A stretch of 16,837 nucleotides of DNA from Collinsella sp. (GCA_019413955.1 DXMX01000003.1:1-16837), one strand, 5' to 3'; counted from the stretch's first letter, positions 6,058 through 13,248 are shown. Numbers and translations are program-made. The notes: a model not told the origin generated them from the letters alone.

Positions 6058-8793
6058 ATGCAGCGCGACGCATCGGACACTCGCGTCAATCCAGACCTCA
6101 TCCTCAAGGCAATTGAGAAAGACGAGGCCGCCGATGACGCTCGAACCAGCCGGGGACACCTCAAAATTTTCTTTGGCTACGCTGCTGGCGCAGGCAAAAC
6201 CTATGCGATGCTTCAAGCCGCCCACGCCGCCAAGCGGCGAGGTGTCGACGTCGTCGCGGGATACATCGAGCCGCACGAACGTCCGGCAACTGCCCATCTT
6301 GCACAAGGGCTTGAGAACGTGCCCTGTAAACTCATCGAGCACAACGGCATTGCGCTCAGCGAGTTCGATCTAGATGTGGCTATCGAGCGCGCCCCTCAGC
6401 TCATCCTTGTCGACGAGCTCGCCCATACGAATGCGCCGGGGTCTCGCCACGACAAACGCTATCAAGACGTCGAGGAACTTCTACATGCGGGCATCGACGT
6501 CTATACGACCGTAAACGTTCAGCATATCGAGAGCCTAAACGACATGGTTGCATCCATCACCGGCGTTGTCGTGAGCGAACGAATCCCCGACCGTATCTTC
6601 GATGATGCCGACCAGGTCGAGCTCGTCGACATAGAGCCCGAAGACCTACTTGAGCGCCTTCGCGCCGGCCTCGTCTACCGTCCCGCACAAGCCGACCGAG
6701 CGCAACAGCATTTTTTTACCGTCGAAAACCTCACCGCACTCCGAGAAATCGCGCTGCGCCGCTGCGCCGATCGCACCGGCCACCTCACAGACGCCGCACG
6801 CGTGCTGGGAAACCGTGACTACTACACCAAGGAGCGTATCTTAGTCTGTGTCTCCCCGGCGCCGACCAATCCCCGCATCGTCCGTGCCGCCGCACGCATG
6901 GCGAAAGCGTTTCTCAGCGAGCTCGTCGCCCTGTTCGTAGAAAGCCCGCGCACGCAAGCCATGAGCGATGATGAGCGCGCCAAGCTTGCAGCCAATATCG
7001 CCCTAGCCGAGCAGCTCGGAGCACATATGGAAACCGTCTATGGCGACGACGTCGCGTTTCAGATCTCCGAGTTCGCGCGCCTGTCGGGTATTTCGAAGAT
7101 CGTCATGGGGCGCACGGGCGAGCACAGCAGCGTCCGTCAGGCCCTCTTTGGCCGCAAATCTCTCGTAGAACAGCTCATAGCATTCGCCCCGAACCTCGAC
7201 ATTTACATCATTCCAGACCAGTCGACTCCGCCCTCCCGACCCAAAGGACGCCGCCATGCGCTCGCTCTGCAGCCGCCCAGCAGCCGAAACGTGCTTCGCA
7301 CGCTGGCCCTCTCTCTTGTCGCCACGGCGATCGGCACGGCTTTCCGCCATCTGGGATTTGCCGATTCCAGCATCATATCCCTCTATATCCTCACGGCCCT
7401 GCTGACCGCCGTCACCACGACGGGGCGTATCTGCACGATCGTATCGAGCGTGCTCTCTGTAGTGCTTTACAACTTCTGCTTCGTCACGCCTCTGTTTTCG
7501 CTCGCCAGCTACGACCGAAGCTATCTGGTCACGTTCGGCATCATGTTCGCTACCGCTATGGTCGCCGGCGAGTTAACTGCGCGCATCGCCGACAATGCCC
7601 GTACCTCCGCCGAGAACGCATTCAAAACGCGCGTACTCCTCGAAACGAACCAGCTCTTACAGCAAGCCCATAGCGCGGAGGAGTGCGCCCGCGTCGCCAT
7701 GAACCAACTCGTCAAACTGCTAAAACTCGACGTGGTCTTCTACCCCGCCGAACACGGCACGCTCGGCAAGGCGCTCTATGAGTCCGCTGGCACCGAAAAC
7801 CGATCCGCGTCGCTGCTCACCGACTACGAGCGCGCCGTTGCAACCTGGACCTTCACCAACAACAAGCGCGCGGGCGCAAGCACGCGGACCCTGCCTGAGG
7901 CGCGCTGTCTCTACCTCGCGGTTCGCACCGGCGACAAGGTATTCGGTGTCATCGGCATCGCCCTGGAGGGGCGCGAGACCGAAGCCTTCGAGCATTCGAT
8001 CGTCCTATCTATCGTAGGTGAATGCGCCTTGGCGCTCGAAAGTGACCGAGCGGCGCAAGAGCGCGAAGAGGCTGCGGTCTTGGCGAAAAACGAGCAGCTG
8101 CGCGCCAACCTTTTGCGCTCCATCGGCCACGATTTGAGGACACCCCTCACGGCTATATCCGGATCTGCGGCAATCCTTCGGAAGAGCGACGAGAGGCTCA
8201 GCCTCGAACAGCGCTGCGATCTTGCCGATGCCATCTACGATGACTCCCTCTGGCTTATTGATACCGTGGAGAACCTCCTCGCCATCACACGCGTCGAGGA
8301 CGGCACCATTCACCTCAACTTCACATCCGAGCTCATCGACGAGGTCATCGAGGCCGCCCTCAGCCATGCCGCCCAAGCATCGCATGGACGTACCGTCACC
8401 ATCGAGCACACTGACGACATCCTGCTGGTACGCATTGACGTCCATCTCATCATGCAGGTGCTTACGAATCTCATCATGAACGCCTTCAAATACACGCCCG
8501 AGGACTCGACTGTCACCATCAGCGCACGTCGCGAGGGTGCGTTCGTCGTGGTGGACGTCGCAGACGATGGGCCGGGTGTGGCAGACTGCGACAAGCCTCA
8601 TATCTTTGAGCGCTTCTTCACCTCAAGCAATACGCGGCCCGTGGATTCGCGTCGAAGCATCGGCCTTGGGCTGTCGCTCTGCCGCTCCATCGTGGAGGCG
8701 CATGGCGGCGTCATCGAAGTTCGCGACAACCACCCCCATGGGGCCGTCTTCCGTTTTACCCTGCCCGCTGAGGAGATCGAGATTCATGAATAA
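6058..8793 (+). CDS. kdpD: sensor histidine kinase KdpD
   Basis: KdpD is the membrane sensor kinase that controls kdpFABC in response to K+ limitation or osmotic stress by phosphorylating KdpE. The 911-residue protein has the full family architecture. An N-terminal KdpD domain carries Walker A GYAAGAGKT (40-48) and a Walker B-like LILVDELAHTN (115-125). A universal-stress-protein-like domain follows at about 258-387. The four-helix DUF4118 membrane region is at about 412-507, and a GAF-like region at about 530-660. HisKA has the phosphoacceptor His691 in SIGHDLRTPL; the ATPase has its N box NLIMNAFKYTPED (803-815) and G boxes DVADDGPGV and SIGLGLSLC. The ATG at 6058 has AAAGG 8 nt upstream. 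The in-frame upstream start at 5962 would add 32 unrelated residues and overlap the putative promoter. The gene overlaps kdpE by 8 nt. Residues 266-293 hold a degenerate form of the c-di-AMP motif known from S. aureus KdpD. Confidence 0.96.
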   Translation: MQRDASDTRVNPDLILKAIEKDEAADDARTSRGHLKIFFGYAAGAGKTYAMLQAAHAAKRRGVDVVAGYIEPHERPATAHLAQGLENVPCKLIEHNGIALSEFDLDVAIERAPQLILVDELAHTNAPGSRHDKRYQDVEELLHAGIDVYTTVNVQHIESLNDMVASITGVVVSERIPDRIFDDADQVELVDIEPEDLLERLRAGLVYRPAQADRAQQHFFTVENLTALREIALRRCADRTGHLTDAARVLGNRDYYTKERILVCVSPAPTNPRIVRAAARMAKAFLSELVALFVESPRTQAMSDDERAKLAANIALAEQLGAHMETVYGDDVAFQISEFARLSGISKIVMGRTGEHSSVRQALFGRKSLVEQLIAFAPNLDIYIIPDQSTPPSRPKGRRHALALQPPSSRNVLRTLALSLVATAIGTAFRHLGFADSSIISLYILTALLTAVTTTGRICTIVSSVLSVVLYNFCFVTPLFSLASYDRSYLVTFGIMFATAMVAGELTARIADNARTSAENAFKTRVLLETNQLLQQAHSAEECARVAMNQLVKLLKLDVVFYPAEHGTLGKALYESAGTENRSASLLTDYERAVATWTFTNNKRAGASTRTLPEARCLYLAVRTGDKVFGVIGIALEGRETEAFEHSIVLSIVGECALALESDRAAQEREEAAVLAKNEQLRANLLRSIGHDLRTPLTAISGSAAILRKSDERLSLEQRCDLADAIYDDSLWLIDTVENLLAITRVEDGTIHLNFTSELIDEVIEAALSHAAQASHGRTVTIEHTDDILLVRIDVHLIMQVLTNLIMNAFKYTPEDSTVTISARREGAFVVVDVADDGPGVADCDKPHIFERFFTSSNTRPVDSRRSIGLGLSLCRSIVEAHGGVIEVRDNHPHGAVFRFTLPAEEIEIHE

Positions 8794-9490
8794 TGCCGCT
8801 AAGCCACGCATCCTCCTGGTCGAAGATGACCTGACCGTTCAAAACCTCGTTTCGACCGCGCTTGACCTCCACGGCTATGTCGTGAGCAAGGTTTGCGACG
8901 GCCAGGCCGCCATCATGGATGCGGTGTCGCACGGCCCCAGCCTCATCATGCTCGACCTCGGCCTTCCCGACATTGACGGTATCGAGGTCATCACGAAGAT
9001 CCGAAGCTGGTCGGCAGTCCCCATTATCGTCATTTCGGCGCGCACCGAAGATTCCGACAAGATTGCAGCACTTGACGCAGGGGCAGACGACTACCTCACC
9101 AAGCCCTTTTCTGTGGATGAGTTGCTCGCGCGCGTCCGTGCGAATTTGAGGCGCTCCTCGATGGCGTCGAGCGAGTCGACAGAAGCGAGCACGTTCGACA
9201 ACGGTCCGCTGCATATCGACTACGCCGCGGGATACGCGACGAAAGACGGACGCGAGCTCTCGCTCACCCCAACCGAGTACAAATTGCTCGTCCTTCTGGC
9301 GAAAAACGTCGACAAGGTGCTCACCCACACCTTCATCACCCGCGAGATATGGGGCACGAGCTGGGACAGCGATCTGGCGAGCCTGCGCGTGTTCATGCGC
9401 ACCCTGCGCAAGAAGATCGAGGCAGACCCCTCTCACCCCAAGATGATTCAGACGCACATGGGCGTCGGGTACCGCATGCAGCGTCTCTAG
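8786..9490 (+). CDS. kdpE: DNA-binding response regulator KdpE
   Basis: KdpE is an OmpR/PhoB-family response regulator, the partner of KdpD and the activator of kdpFABC. The 234-residue protein has a receiver domain (about 6-122) with the acidic pair Asp14/Asp15, phosphoacceptor Asp57 in IMLDLGLPD, the conserved Ser84 and Lys106 in LTKPFS. It also has a C-terminal winged helix (about 138-232) with LSLTPTEYKLLVLLAKN, the recognition helix region DLASLRVFMRTLRKKI and the wing HMGVGYRM. The start ATG at 8786 overlaps the last 8 nt of kdpD, so the two are translationally coupled. A much longer frame upstream is a shadow of kdpD. The stop is only 5 bp before the second copy of the 79-bp repeat. 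Confidence 0.96.
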   Translation: MNNAAKPRILLVEDDLTVQNLVSTALDLHGYVVSKVCDGQAAIMDAVSHGPSLIMLDLGLPDIDGIEVITKIRSWSAVPIIVISARTEDSDKIAALDAGADDYLTKPFSVDELLARVRANLRRSSMASSESTEASTFDNGPLHIDYAAGYATKDGRELSLTPTEYKLLVLLAKNVDKVLTHTFITREIWGTSWDSDLASLRVFMRTLRKKIEADPSHPKMIQTHMGVGYRMQRL

Positions 9491-9495
9491 CCCAC

Positions 9496-9574
9496 CCCAC
9501 AAAAAGTTGCGGTGGAATACGGAGTAGATAAGGCCTTTGACAGCCAAAACAGTCCGCATTTCACCGCAACTGAT
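9496..9574. repeat. 79-bp palindromic intergenic repeat, copy 2
   Basis: This is the direct-orientation partner of 1088-1166 (77/79 identical, differences at 9551 and 9557). Arms at 9505-9523 and 9553-9571 pair with two mismatches around a loop that again contains AAGGCCTT (9530-9537). It begins 5 bp after the kdpE stop codon, so it is transcribed in the tail of kdpDE. Together the two copies bracket kdpC through kdpE exactly. Confidence 0.9.
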
Positions 9575-9626
9575 TTAACGATGCCCAAAATTACTCTTCA
9601 ACTCGCCGCGCTCGCGTCCAAATGCG

Positions 9627-9664
9627 CAAAGCGCCCCGCGAACGAATGCTCGCGGGGCGCTTTG
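9627..9664. terminator. bidirectional terminator between kdpE and the Cys-rich Feo gene
   Basis: A perfect 15-bp stem, CAAAGCGCCCCGCGA at 9627-9641 with its complement at 9650-9664, closes an 8-nt loop. It is very GC-rich and has short T-rich flanks on both sides (TTTG). It sits between two convergent genes, 11 bp past the stop of the Cys-rich gene, and can serve both. Confidence 0.75.
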
Positions 9665-9675
9665 ATGTCCGGGCC

Positions 9676-9876
9676 TTATTTGATCCCGCGGCCCAAGTCT
9701 TCGGCGATTTTGTCCACGCCCTTAAGTGCGGCGCACGTCTTTTTGTTGGAGCAATGCCCCGTGCAAACGCCACCCTGGGCGCAGTCGGCGCAGGTGCCCT
9801 TTCGGTAGATACGCACACACACGGCGACAAACGCAATGCCGATAACAGCCAACACAACAATATCGATAGGTGCCAT
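9676..9876 (-). CDS. FeoB-associated Cys-rich membrane protein
   Basis: This 66-residue protein has one N-terminal membrane helix (about 4-24), then a short basic stretch and a Cys-rich tail with C-x2-C, C-x3-C and one more Cys (29, 32, 38, 42, 48). The tail is TCADCAQGGVCTGHC followed by KKTCAAL. This is the pattern of the FeoB-associated Cys-rich membrane proteins (FeoC-like in position but not in fold) found next to feoB in many anaerobic Gram-positives. The exact role is not established; metal binding or assembly of the Fe2+ channel is the usual guess. The ATG at 9876 has AGGAGG upstream. The gene is separated from feoB by about 200 bp and a terminator, so it may have its own promoter. 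GTGGTTAACT at 9891-9900 (read on the minus strand) also occurs in the feoA1 operator. Confidence 0.85.
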   Translation of the reverse strand: MAPIDIVVLAVIGIAFVAVCVRIYRKGTCADCAQGGVCTGHCSNKKTCAALKGVDKIAEDLGRGIK

Positions 9877-9890
9877 AGTAAGCCTCCTCT

Positions 9891-9900
9891 AGTTAACCAC
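9891..9900 (-). promoter_or_regulatory. motif shared with the feoA1 operator
   Basis: The minus-strand decamer GTGGTTAACT lies 15-24 bp upstream of the Cys-rich gene. It is identical to the core of both arms of the inverted repeat at 13079-13132. It is therefore a candidate half-site for the same regulator. Only one arm is present here. Confidence 0.4.
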
Positions 9901-9934
9901 CACTTACTTTACCCCATCTTCCACCTGCCAAAAA

Positions 9935-10008
9935 GGGACAGGTTTGTTTTGGTCGGTTTTATCTGCGGAAACGCCACATCTTACTTCTGGAGCAAAGCAA
10001 TCTGTCCC
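9935..10008. repeat. possible degenerate GGGACAG...CTGTCCC element
   Basis: GGGACAG (9935-9941) and CTGTCCC (10002-10008) are perfect complements separated by 60 bp of low-complexity sequence, in the gap between feoB and the Cys-rich gene. A related short hairpin, GGGACTG/CAGTCCC, lies at 13222-13239. They may be remains of a dispersed intergenic repeat. The evidence is limited to the inverted ends. Confidence 0.3.
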
Positions 10009-10018
10009 CCATTGCACC

Positions 10019-10051
10019 AAAAAGCCCGAGTGTCACTGGGACACCCGGGCT
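10019..10051 (-). terminator. terminator of the feo operon
   Basis: AGCCCGAGTGT at 10023-10033 pairs with 10041-10051 (one mismatch, 7-nt loop). On the minus strand the stem is followed by TTTTT (10019-10023). It lies 30 bp after the feoB stop. It is a typical Rho-independent terminator and separates feoB from the Cys-rich gene. Confidence 0.85.
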
Positions 10052-10080
10052 CGTGGAAAGGGGCTAATCCTTATTTGGAC

Positions 10081-12408
10081 TTAAGCGGAAACTGCGGCGG
10101 AAGAGGTGTTGGTCTCGTCCTCGTCGGTCCAAGCATGCTTGGGCATGGGACGGAAGATCTGGAAGAGCATCGCAGCCAGCAGCACGATGGCCACAACCGT
10201 CCAGATACCAAACTGCCCAAGAACAAGCAGGTTATAGAACTGGTTGATGAACAGGCCGATGACCCAAGCAAAGGCACACTCGTAGCCGATGGCAATCGCG
10301 GTCCACTTACCGGAGTTCATCTGGTTACGGATGGTGCCGATAGCGGCAAAGCACGGAGCGCACAGCAGGTTGAAGGCACCAAAGGCGACGCAAGCGCCCA
10401 TGGTCGGGAACATAGCCGCAAACGCGGTCCACAGGCTCGGGTCGGTCTCGCCGGCGTCGGCAACGGACAGCAGCGAGCCGGCGGTGGCGACAACGTTCTC
10501 CTTGGCAACGAGACCCGAGACGGTCAGTGCGGTGGCCTGCCAGGTGCTAAAGCCGAGCGGGGCGAAGATCCAAGCGACCAGGTTACCGAACATGGCAAGC
10601 ACGGAGTAATCCATGAACTCCTCGGGGATGCCCTCCATGGAAGGCAGGTAGCCAAAGGCGCCGTTGTAGCTACCAAAGTTGGAGAGGAACCAAACGACGA
10701 CGGTGGACGCAAAGATGACCGTGCCGGCCTTCTTGATAAAGGCCCAGCAGCGCTCCCATACATGCAGCGCCCAAGAGCGGATTGCCGGGAAGTGATAGGC
10801 GGGAAGCTCCATAACGAACGGCGTCGGGCGACCGGCGAAGAGCTTGGTCTTCTTGAGCATGAGGCCCGAGGCGATGACGGCAAAGACGCCCAAGAAGTAG
10901 AACAGCGGGCTGATCCATGCGGCGGTGGTGGAAGAATCGCCGATGATGGAACCCATGAGCAGGGCGATGATCGGCAGCTTGGCACCGCAGGGAATAAACG
11001 TGGTGGTCATGACCGTCATGCGGCGGTCCTTCTCGTTCTCGATGGTCTTGGTGGCCATGACGCCGGGGACGCCGCAGCCCGAGGACACGAGCATGGGGAT
11101 AAAGGACTTACCGGACAGGCCAAAGCGGCGGAACACGCGGTCCATGATGAAGGCGACGCGGGCCATGTAGCCGCAGTCCTCCAGGAAGGACAGCATCACA
11201 AAGAGCAGGAACATCTGCGGGACGAAGCCCATGATGGCGCCGATGCCAGCCACGATGCCGTCGCAGACCAGCGAATCGACGAGGCCACCGTCCTCGGTAC
11301 CGCCCGCCACGAGAGCGTCATGCACCGCGGTGGTGATACCCGGGACATAGGGGCCGTACTGTGCTGGATCGACCGAGTCGGCGTTGTCGCCCGCAGCCTC
11401 AACAGCTGCGTCATAGGCGTCGCGACCCTGACCGAGCACGTACCAGCCGTCGGTGCCGAAGAGCTGGTCGTTGGTGAAGTCGGTCACCGTGCCGCCCAGG
11501 GTGGAAACGGCGATGTAGTACACGCAGAACATGATGACCACAAAGATCGGCAGGCCCAGGATACGGTTGGTAACCACGCGGTCGATCTTCTCGGAGGTGC
11601 TCATCTTGGCCGGAGCCTTGGTCATGCACTCGTCGATAATGTGGGCAATCACGCCATAGCGCTCGCCGGTGATGATGGACTCGGCGTCGTCGTCGCAATC
11701 CTGCTCGCACTGGGCGACCAGCTGCTCGACGCGAGCGGCCTTCTCCTTGGTGAGGTTGATGAGCTTGCAGGCGTCCGCGTCGCGCTCAAACAGCTTGACA
11801 GCGTAGTAGCGACGCTTGTTGGCGGGAACGCTCGCCGGCAGGTTGTTCTCGATGTGGTCCAGAACGTCCTCGATGGAGGAATCGAACTTGTGCTCCGGCA
11901 CCTGGCCCTTGGAAGCAGCAGACTTCTTGACCTGCTCGAACAGCTCCTTGATACCCTTGTTTTTAAGGGCCGAGATCATCATGACCGGGCAACCGAGCTT
12001 CTTGGAAAGCTTGTCCGTGTCGATCTTGTCGCCGTTCTTCTCGACCAGGTCGGCCATGTTGAGGGCGACGACCACGGGCAGGCCGGTCTCGATAACCTGA
12101 AGCGCCAGGTACAGGTTGCGCTCGAGGTTGGTGGCATCGACCACCTGGACAACGACATCGGGCTCGCCGCTCATGAGGTAGTCGCGCGAGCACTGCTCCT
12201 CGGGGCTGTAGGGGGAAAGCGAGTAGATGCCGGGGAGGTCTGTAATCGTGACGTTCTTGTCACTCAGGAGCTTGGCTTCCTTTTTCTCAACCGTGACGCC
12301 GGGCCAGTTGCCAACGTAGCCGTTGGCGCCGGTGATCAGGTTGAAAAGCGTGGTCTTGCCGCAGTTGGGGTTACCCGCCAGCGCGACATGGATCTGAGAA
12401 TCCGCCAT
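10081..12408 (-). CDS. feoB: ferrous iron transporter FeoB
   Basis: FeoB is the cytoplasmic-membrane GTPase that imports Fe2+ under low oxygen. The 775-residue protein has the N-terminal G domain with G1 GNPNCGKT (12-19), the G2 threonine in GVTVEKK (Thr39), G3 DLPG (57-60), G4 NMAD (117-120) and G5 SAL (146-148). After a helical regulatory segment come the gate repeats. These include the conserved FIPMLVSSGCGVPGVMATK with TTTFIPCGAKLPIIA, and the second gate with NVVATAGSLL. Length is in the normal range. The ATG at 12408 has AAGGA about 6 nt upstream. It lies 123 bp downstream of feoA2, an unusually wide gap that contains an AAGTTAG/CTAACTT dyad. feoB may thus have its own regulated promoter in addition to read-through from feoA. 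Confidence 0.97.
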   Translation of the reverse strand: MADSQIHVALAGNPNCGKTTLFNLITGANGYVGNWPGVTVEKKEAKLLSDKNVTITDLPGIYSLSPYSPEEQCSRDYLMSGEPDVVVQVVDATNLERNLYLALQVIETGLPVVVALNMADLVEKNGDKIDTDKLSKKLGCPVMMISALKNKGIKELFEQVKKSAASKGQVPEHKFDSSIEDVLDHIENNLPASVPANKRRYYAVKLFERDADACKLINLTKEKAARVEQLVAQCEQDCDDDAESIITGERYGVIAHIIDECMTKAPAKMSTSEKIDRVVTNRILGLPIFVVIMFCVYYIAVSTLGGTVTDFTNDQLFGTDGWYVLGQGRDAYDAAVEAAGDNADSVDPAQYGPYVPGITTAVHDALVAGGTEDGGLVDSLVCDGIVAGIGAIMGFVPQMFLLFVMLSFLEDCGYMARVAFIMDRVFRRFGLSGKSFIPMLVSSGCGVPGVMATKTIENEKDRRMTVMTTTFIPCGAKLPIIALLMGSIIGDSSTTAAWISPLFYFLGVFAVIASGLMLKKTKLFAGRPTPFVMELPAYHFPAIRSWALHVWERCWAFIKKAGTVIFASTVVVWFLSNFGSYNGAFGYLPSMEGIPEEFMDYSVLAMFGNLVAWIFAPLGFSTWQATALTVSGLVAKENVVATAGSLLSVADAGETDPSLWTAFAAMFPTMGACVAFGAFNLLCAPCFAAIGTIRNQMNSGKWTAIAIGYECAFAWVIGLFINQFYNLLVLGQFGIWTVVAIVLLAAMLFQIFRPMPKHAWTDEDETNTSSAAVSA

Positions 12409-12483
12409 TCAATCCTTCTTCCTTGTGTGCCCGCGCTGCTTTCTCCGCACGGGCTGGATAATGTGCTTCAACATTGCAAATTT

Positions 12484-12503
12484 AAGTTAGAAAAACCTAA
12501 CTT
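12484..12503. promoter_or_regulatory. candidate operator upstream of feoB
   Basis: AAGTTAG (12484-12490) and CTAACTT (12497-12503) form a perfect 7-bp dyad with a 6-bp spacer, in an AT-rich patch about 76 bp before feoB. Read on the minus strand, AAGTTAGG...CTAACTT resembles the TTAGG/CCTAA half-sites of DtxR/IdeR-type iron regulators. There is no T-tract after it, so it is unlikely to be a terminator. Regulator identity is inferred. Confidence 0.45.
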
Positions 12504-12531
12504 TATCTGCATAAATAGTTGCCGCGGGCCC

Positions 12532-12753
12532 TTACTGGACCTCGACGACGGCAGCCTCCTCCTTGCGGATGGAAAGCTCGTAGCCGCGCACGTTGATCTC
12601 GACCGGATCTCCGAGCGGTGCAACCTTAACGACCTTGAACGAAGTGCCCTTGATGAGGCCCAGGTCCATAAGGTGACGGCGAAGCGCGCCCTCGCCGTGA
12701 AGCTTGACGATGGTAGAGCTCTCGCCCACCTTAACGTCACCCAACGTCTTCAT
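12532..12753 (-). CDS. feoA: FeoA family protein (second copy)
   Basis: This 73-residue, SH3-like cytosolic protein belongs to the FeoA family, which works with FeoB in Fe2+ uptake. The visible pattern is the usual one: an N-terminal TLGDVKVGESSTIVKL, the helix segment GALRRHLMDLGLIKGTSFKVVK, then APLGDPVEINVRGYELSIRKEEA, with the conserved LxDLGL and GD/GYxLxIR features. It is the more canonical of the two FeoA proteins here. The ATG at 12753 follows a strong AAAGGGGG sequence. It is 39 bp downstream of feoA1 and is the gene next to feoB. Confidence 0.93.
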   Translation of the reverse strand: MKTLGDVKVGESSTIVKLHGEGALRRHLMDLGLIKGTSFKVVKVAPLGDPVEINVRGYELSIRKEEAAVVEVQ

Positions 12754-12792
12754 ATTCTTTTCCCCCTTTCAGCTTTTATGAAATGCTGCGAA

Positions 12793-13035
12793 CTAACCGA
12801 CGGTCATGATGTGCATGGCGACCTTGGTATCGATACCAAAGCGTGCGCCCAGCACGGTGACGATGATATTGGCGCCACTCGAGCTCACCACGTGAACCTC
12901 ACTGCCCTCGACAAAGCCGAGGTCCTTGAGGTGGTGCTTCATGTCCTCATTGCCCTTTACACGAGACACGTGCACGGTTTCGCCCGCTTTCACCATCGAA
13001 AGCGGCATGGCCGGCATCTGCGGTCCGCAAGACAT
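12793..13035 (-). CDS. feoA: FeoA family protein (first copy)
   Basis: This second FeoA-family protein (80 residues) is the promoter-proximal gene of the Feo block. It shows the family helix EDMKHHLKDLGFVEGSEVHVVSS and the C-terminal strands IIVTVLGARFGIDTKVAMHIMTV. It starts with a short extension, MSCGPQMPAMPLSMVKAGE, that contains one Cys and several Met and is absent from the downstream copy. The two copies are clearly diverged, so this is not a recent duplication. Pairs of feoA genes before feoB are common in clostridia and coriobacteria. The ATG at 13035 has AGGAG 7 nt upstream. A perfect 15-bp inverted repeat at 13079-13132 lies just upstream and probably controls it. Confidence 0.92.
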   Translation of the reverse strand: MSCGPQMPAMPLSMVKAGETVHVSRVKGNEDMKHHLKDLGFVEGSEVHVVSSSGANIIVTVLGARFGIDTKVAMHIMTVG

Positions 13036-13078
13036 AAGTGTGCTCCTAACGTCAGTTCGTCCTCAACATCGACGCAGT

Positions 13079-13132
13079 AAAAGTTAACCACGTCTATGTT
13101 CGCTACAGTAAACTAGCACGTGGTTAACTTTT
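13079..13132. promoter_or_regulatory. perfect 15-bp inverted repeat upstream of feoA1 (candidate iron operator)
   Basis: AAAAGTTAACCACGT (13079-13093) is repeated as its exact complement at 13118-13132, with a 24-bp spacer. It lies 44 bp upstream of the feoA1 start. A weak minus-strand -35-like TTTACT (13112 to 13107) falls in the spacer, and the proximal arm would overlap the -10 area, so binding could block transcription. The core GTGGTTAACT recurs at 9891-9900. Neither arm is followed by a T-tract long enough for a terminator of a nearby gene. Confidence 0.55.
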
Positions 13133-13175
13133 TGGAAAGGGTCCCTATTCAGTTTTCGGAAAAGTTTCCCATATG

Positions 13176-13205
13176 AAACAAAAGAGGCGCCGCAAAGAGC
13201 GCCTC
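13176..13205 (-). terminator. terminator after the HPr-like gene
   Basis: GAGGCGC (13184-13190) and GCGCCTC (13199-13205) form a 7-bp GC-rich stem with an 8-nt loop. On the minus strand it is followed by TTTTGTTTC. It is oriented to end the HPr-like transcript, 44 bp past its stop. Confidence 0.75.
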
Positions 13206-13220
13206 CCAGAGATGTGACAA

Positions 13221-13240
13221 AGGGACTGTCCGCAGTCCCT
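13221..13240. terminator. short hairpin after the HPr-like gene, second stem
   Basis: AGGGACTG (13221-13228) and CAGTCCCT (13233-13240) form a perfect 8-bp stem with a TCCG loop, 9 bp past the stop of the HPr-like gene. The following T-run is poor (CTTTGT on the minus strand). It may be an auxiliary terminator or a remnant of a dispersed repeat. Confidence 0.4.
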
Positions 13241-13248
13241 TGTTGCGT

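Noticed and set aside
1088..9574. Insertion sequence or transposon ends around kdp
   Set aside because: The repeats are direct rather than inverted, no transposase or integrase lies between them, and no target-site duplication could be recognised. The cassette idea is kept only as a recombination hypothesis.
12484..12503. Terminator after feoA2
   Set aside because: The stem is short and AT-rich with no T-tract behind it on the minus strand; it fits an operator better.
9622..13080. Plus-strand open frame of 1152 codons across the feo block
   Set aside because: It is antisense to feoB and both feoA genes, which have clear family motifs. The translation is rich in Gly, Asp, His, Val and Arg with no recognisable domain, as expected from GC-rich third positions in the opposite frame.
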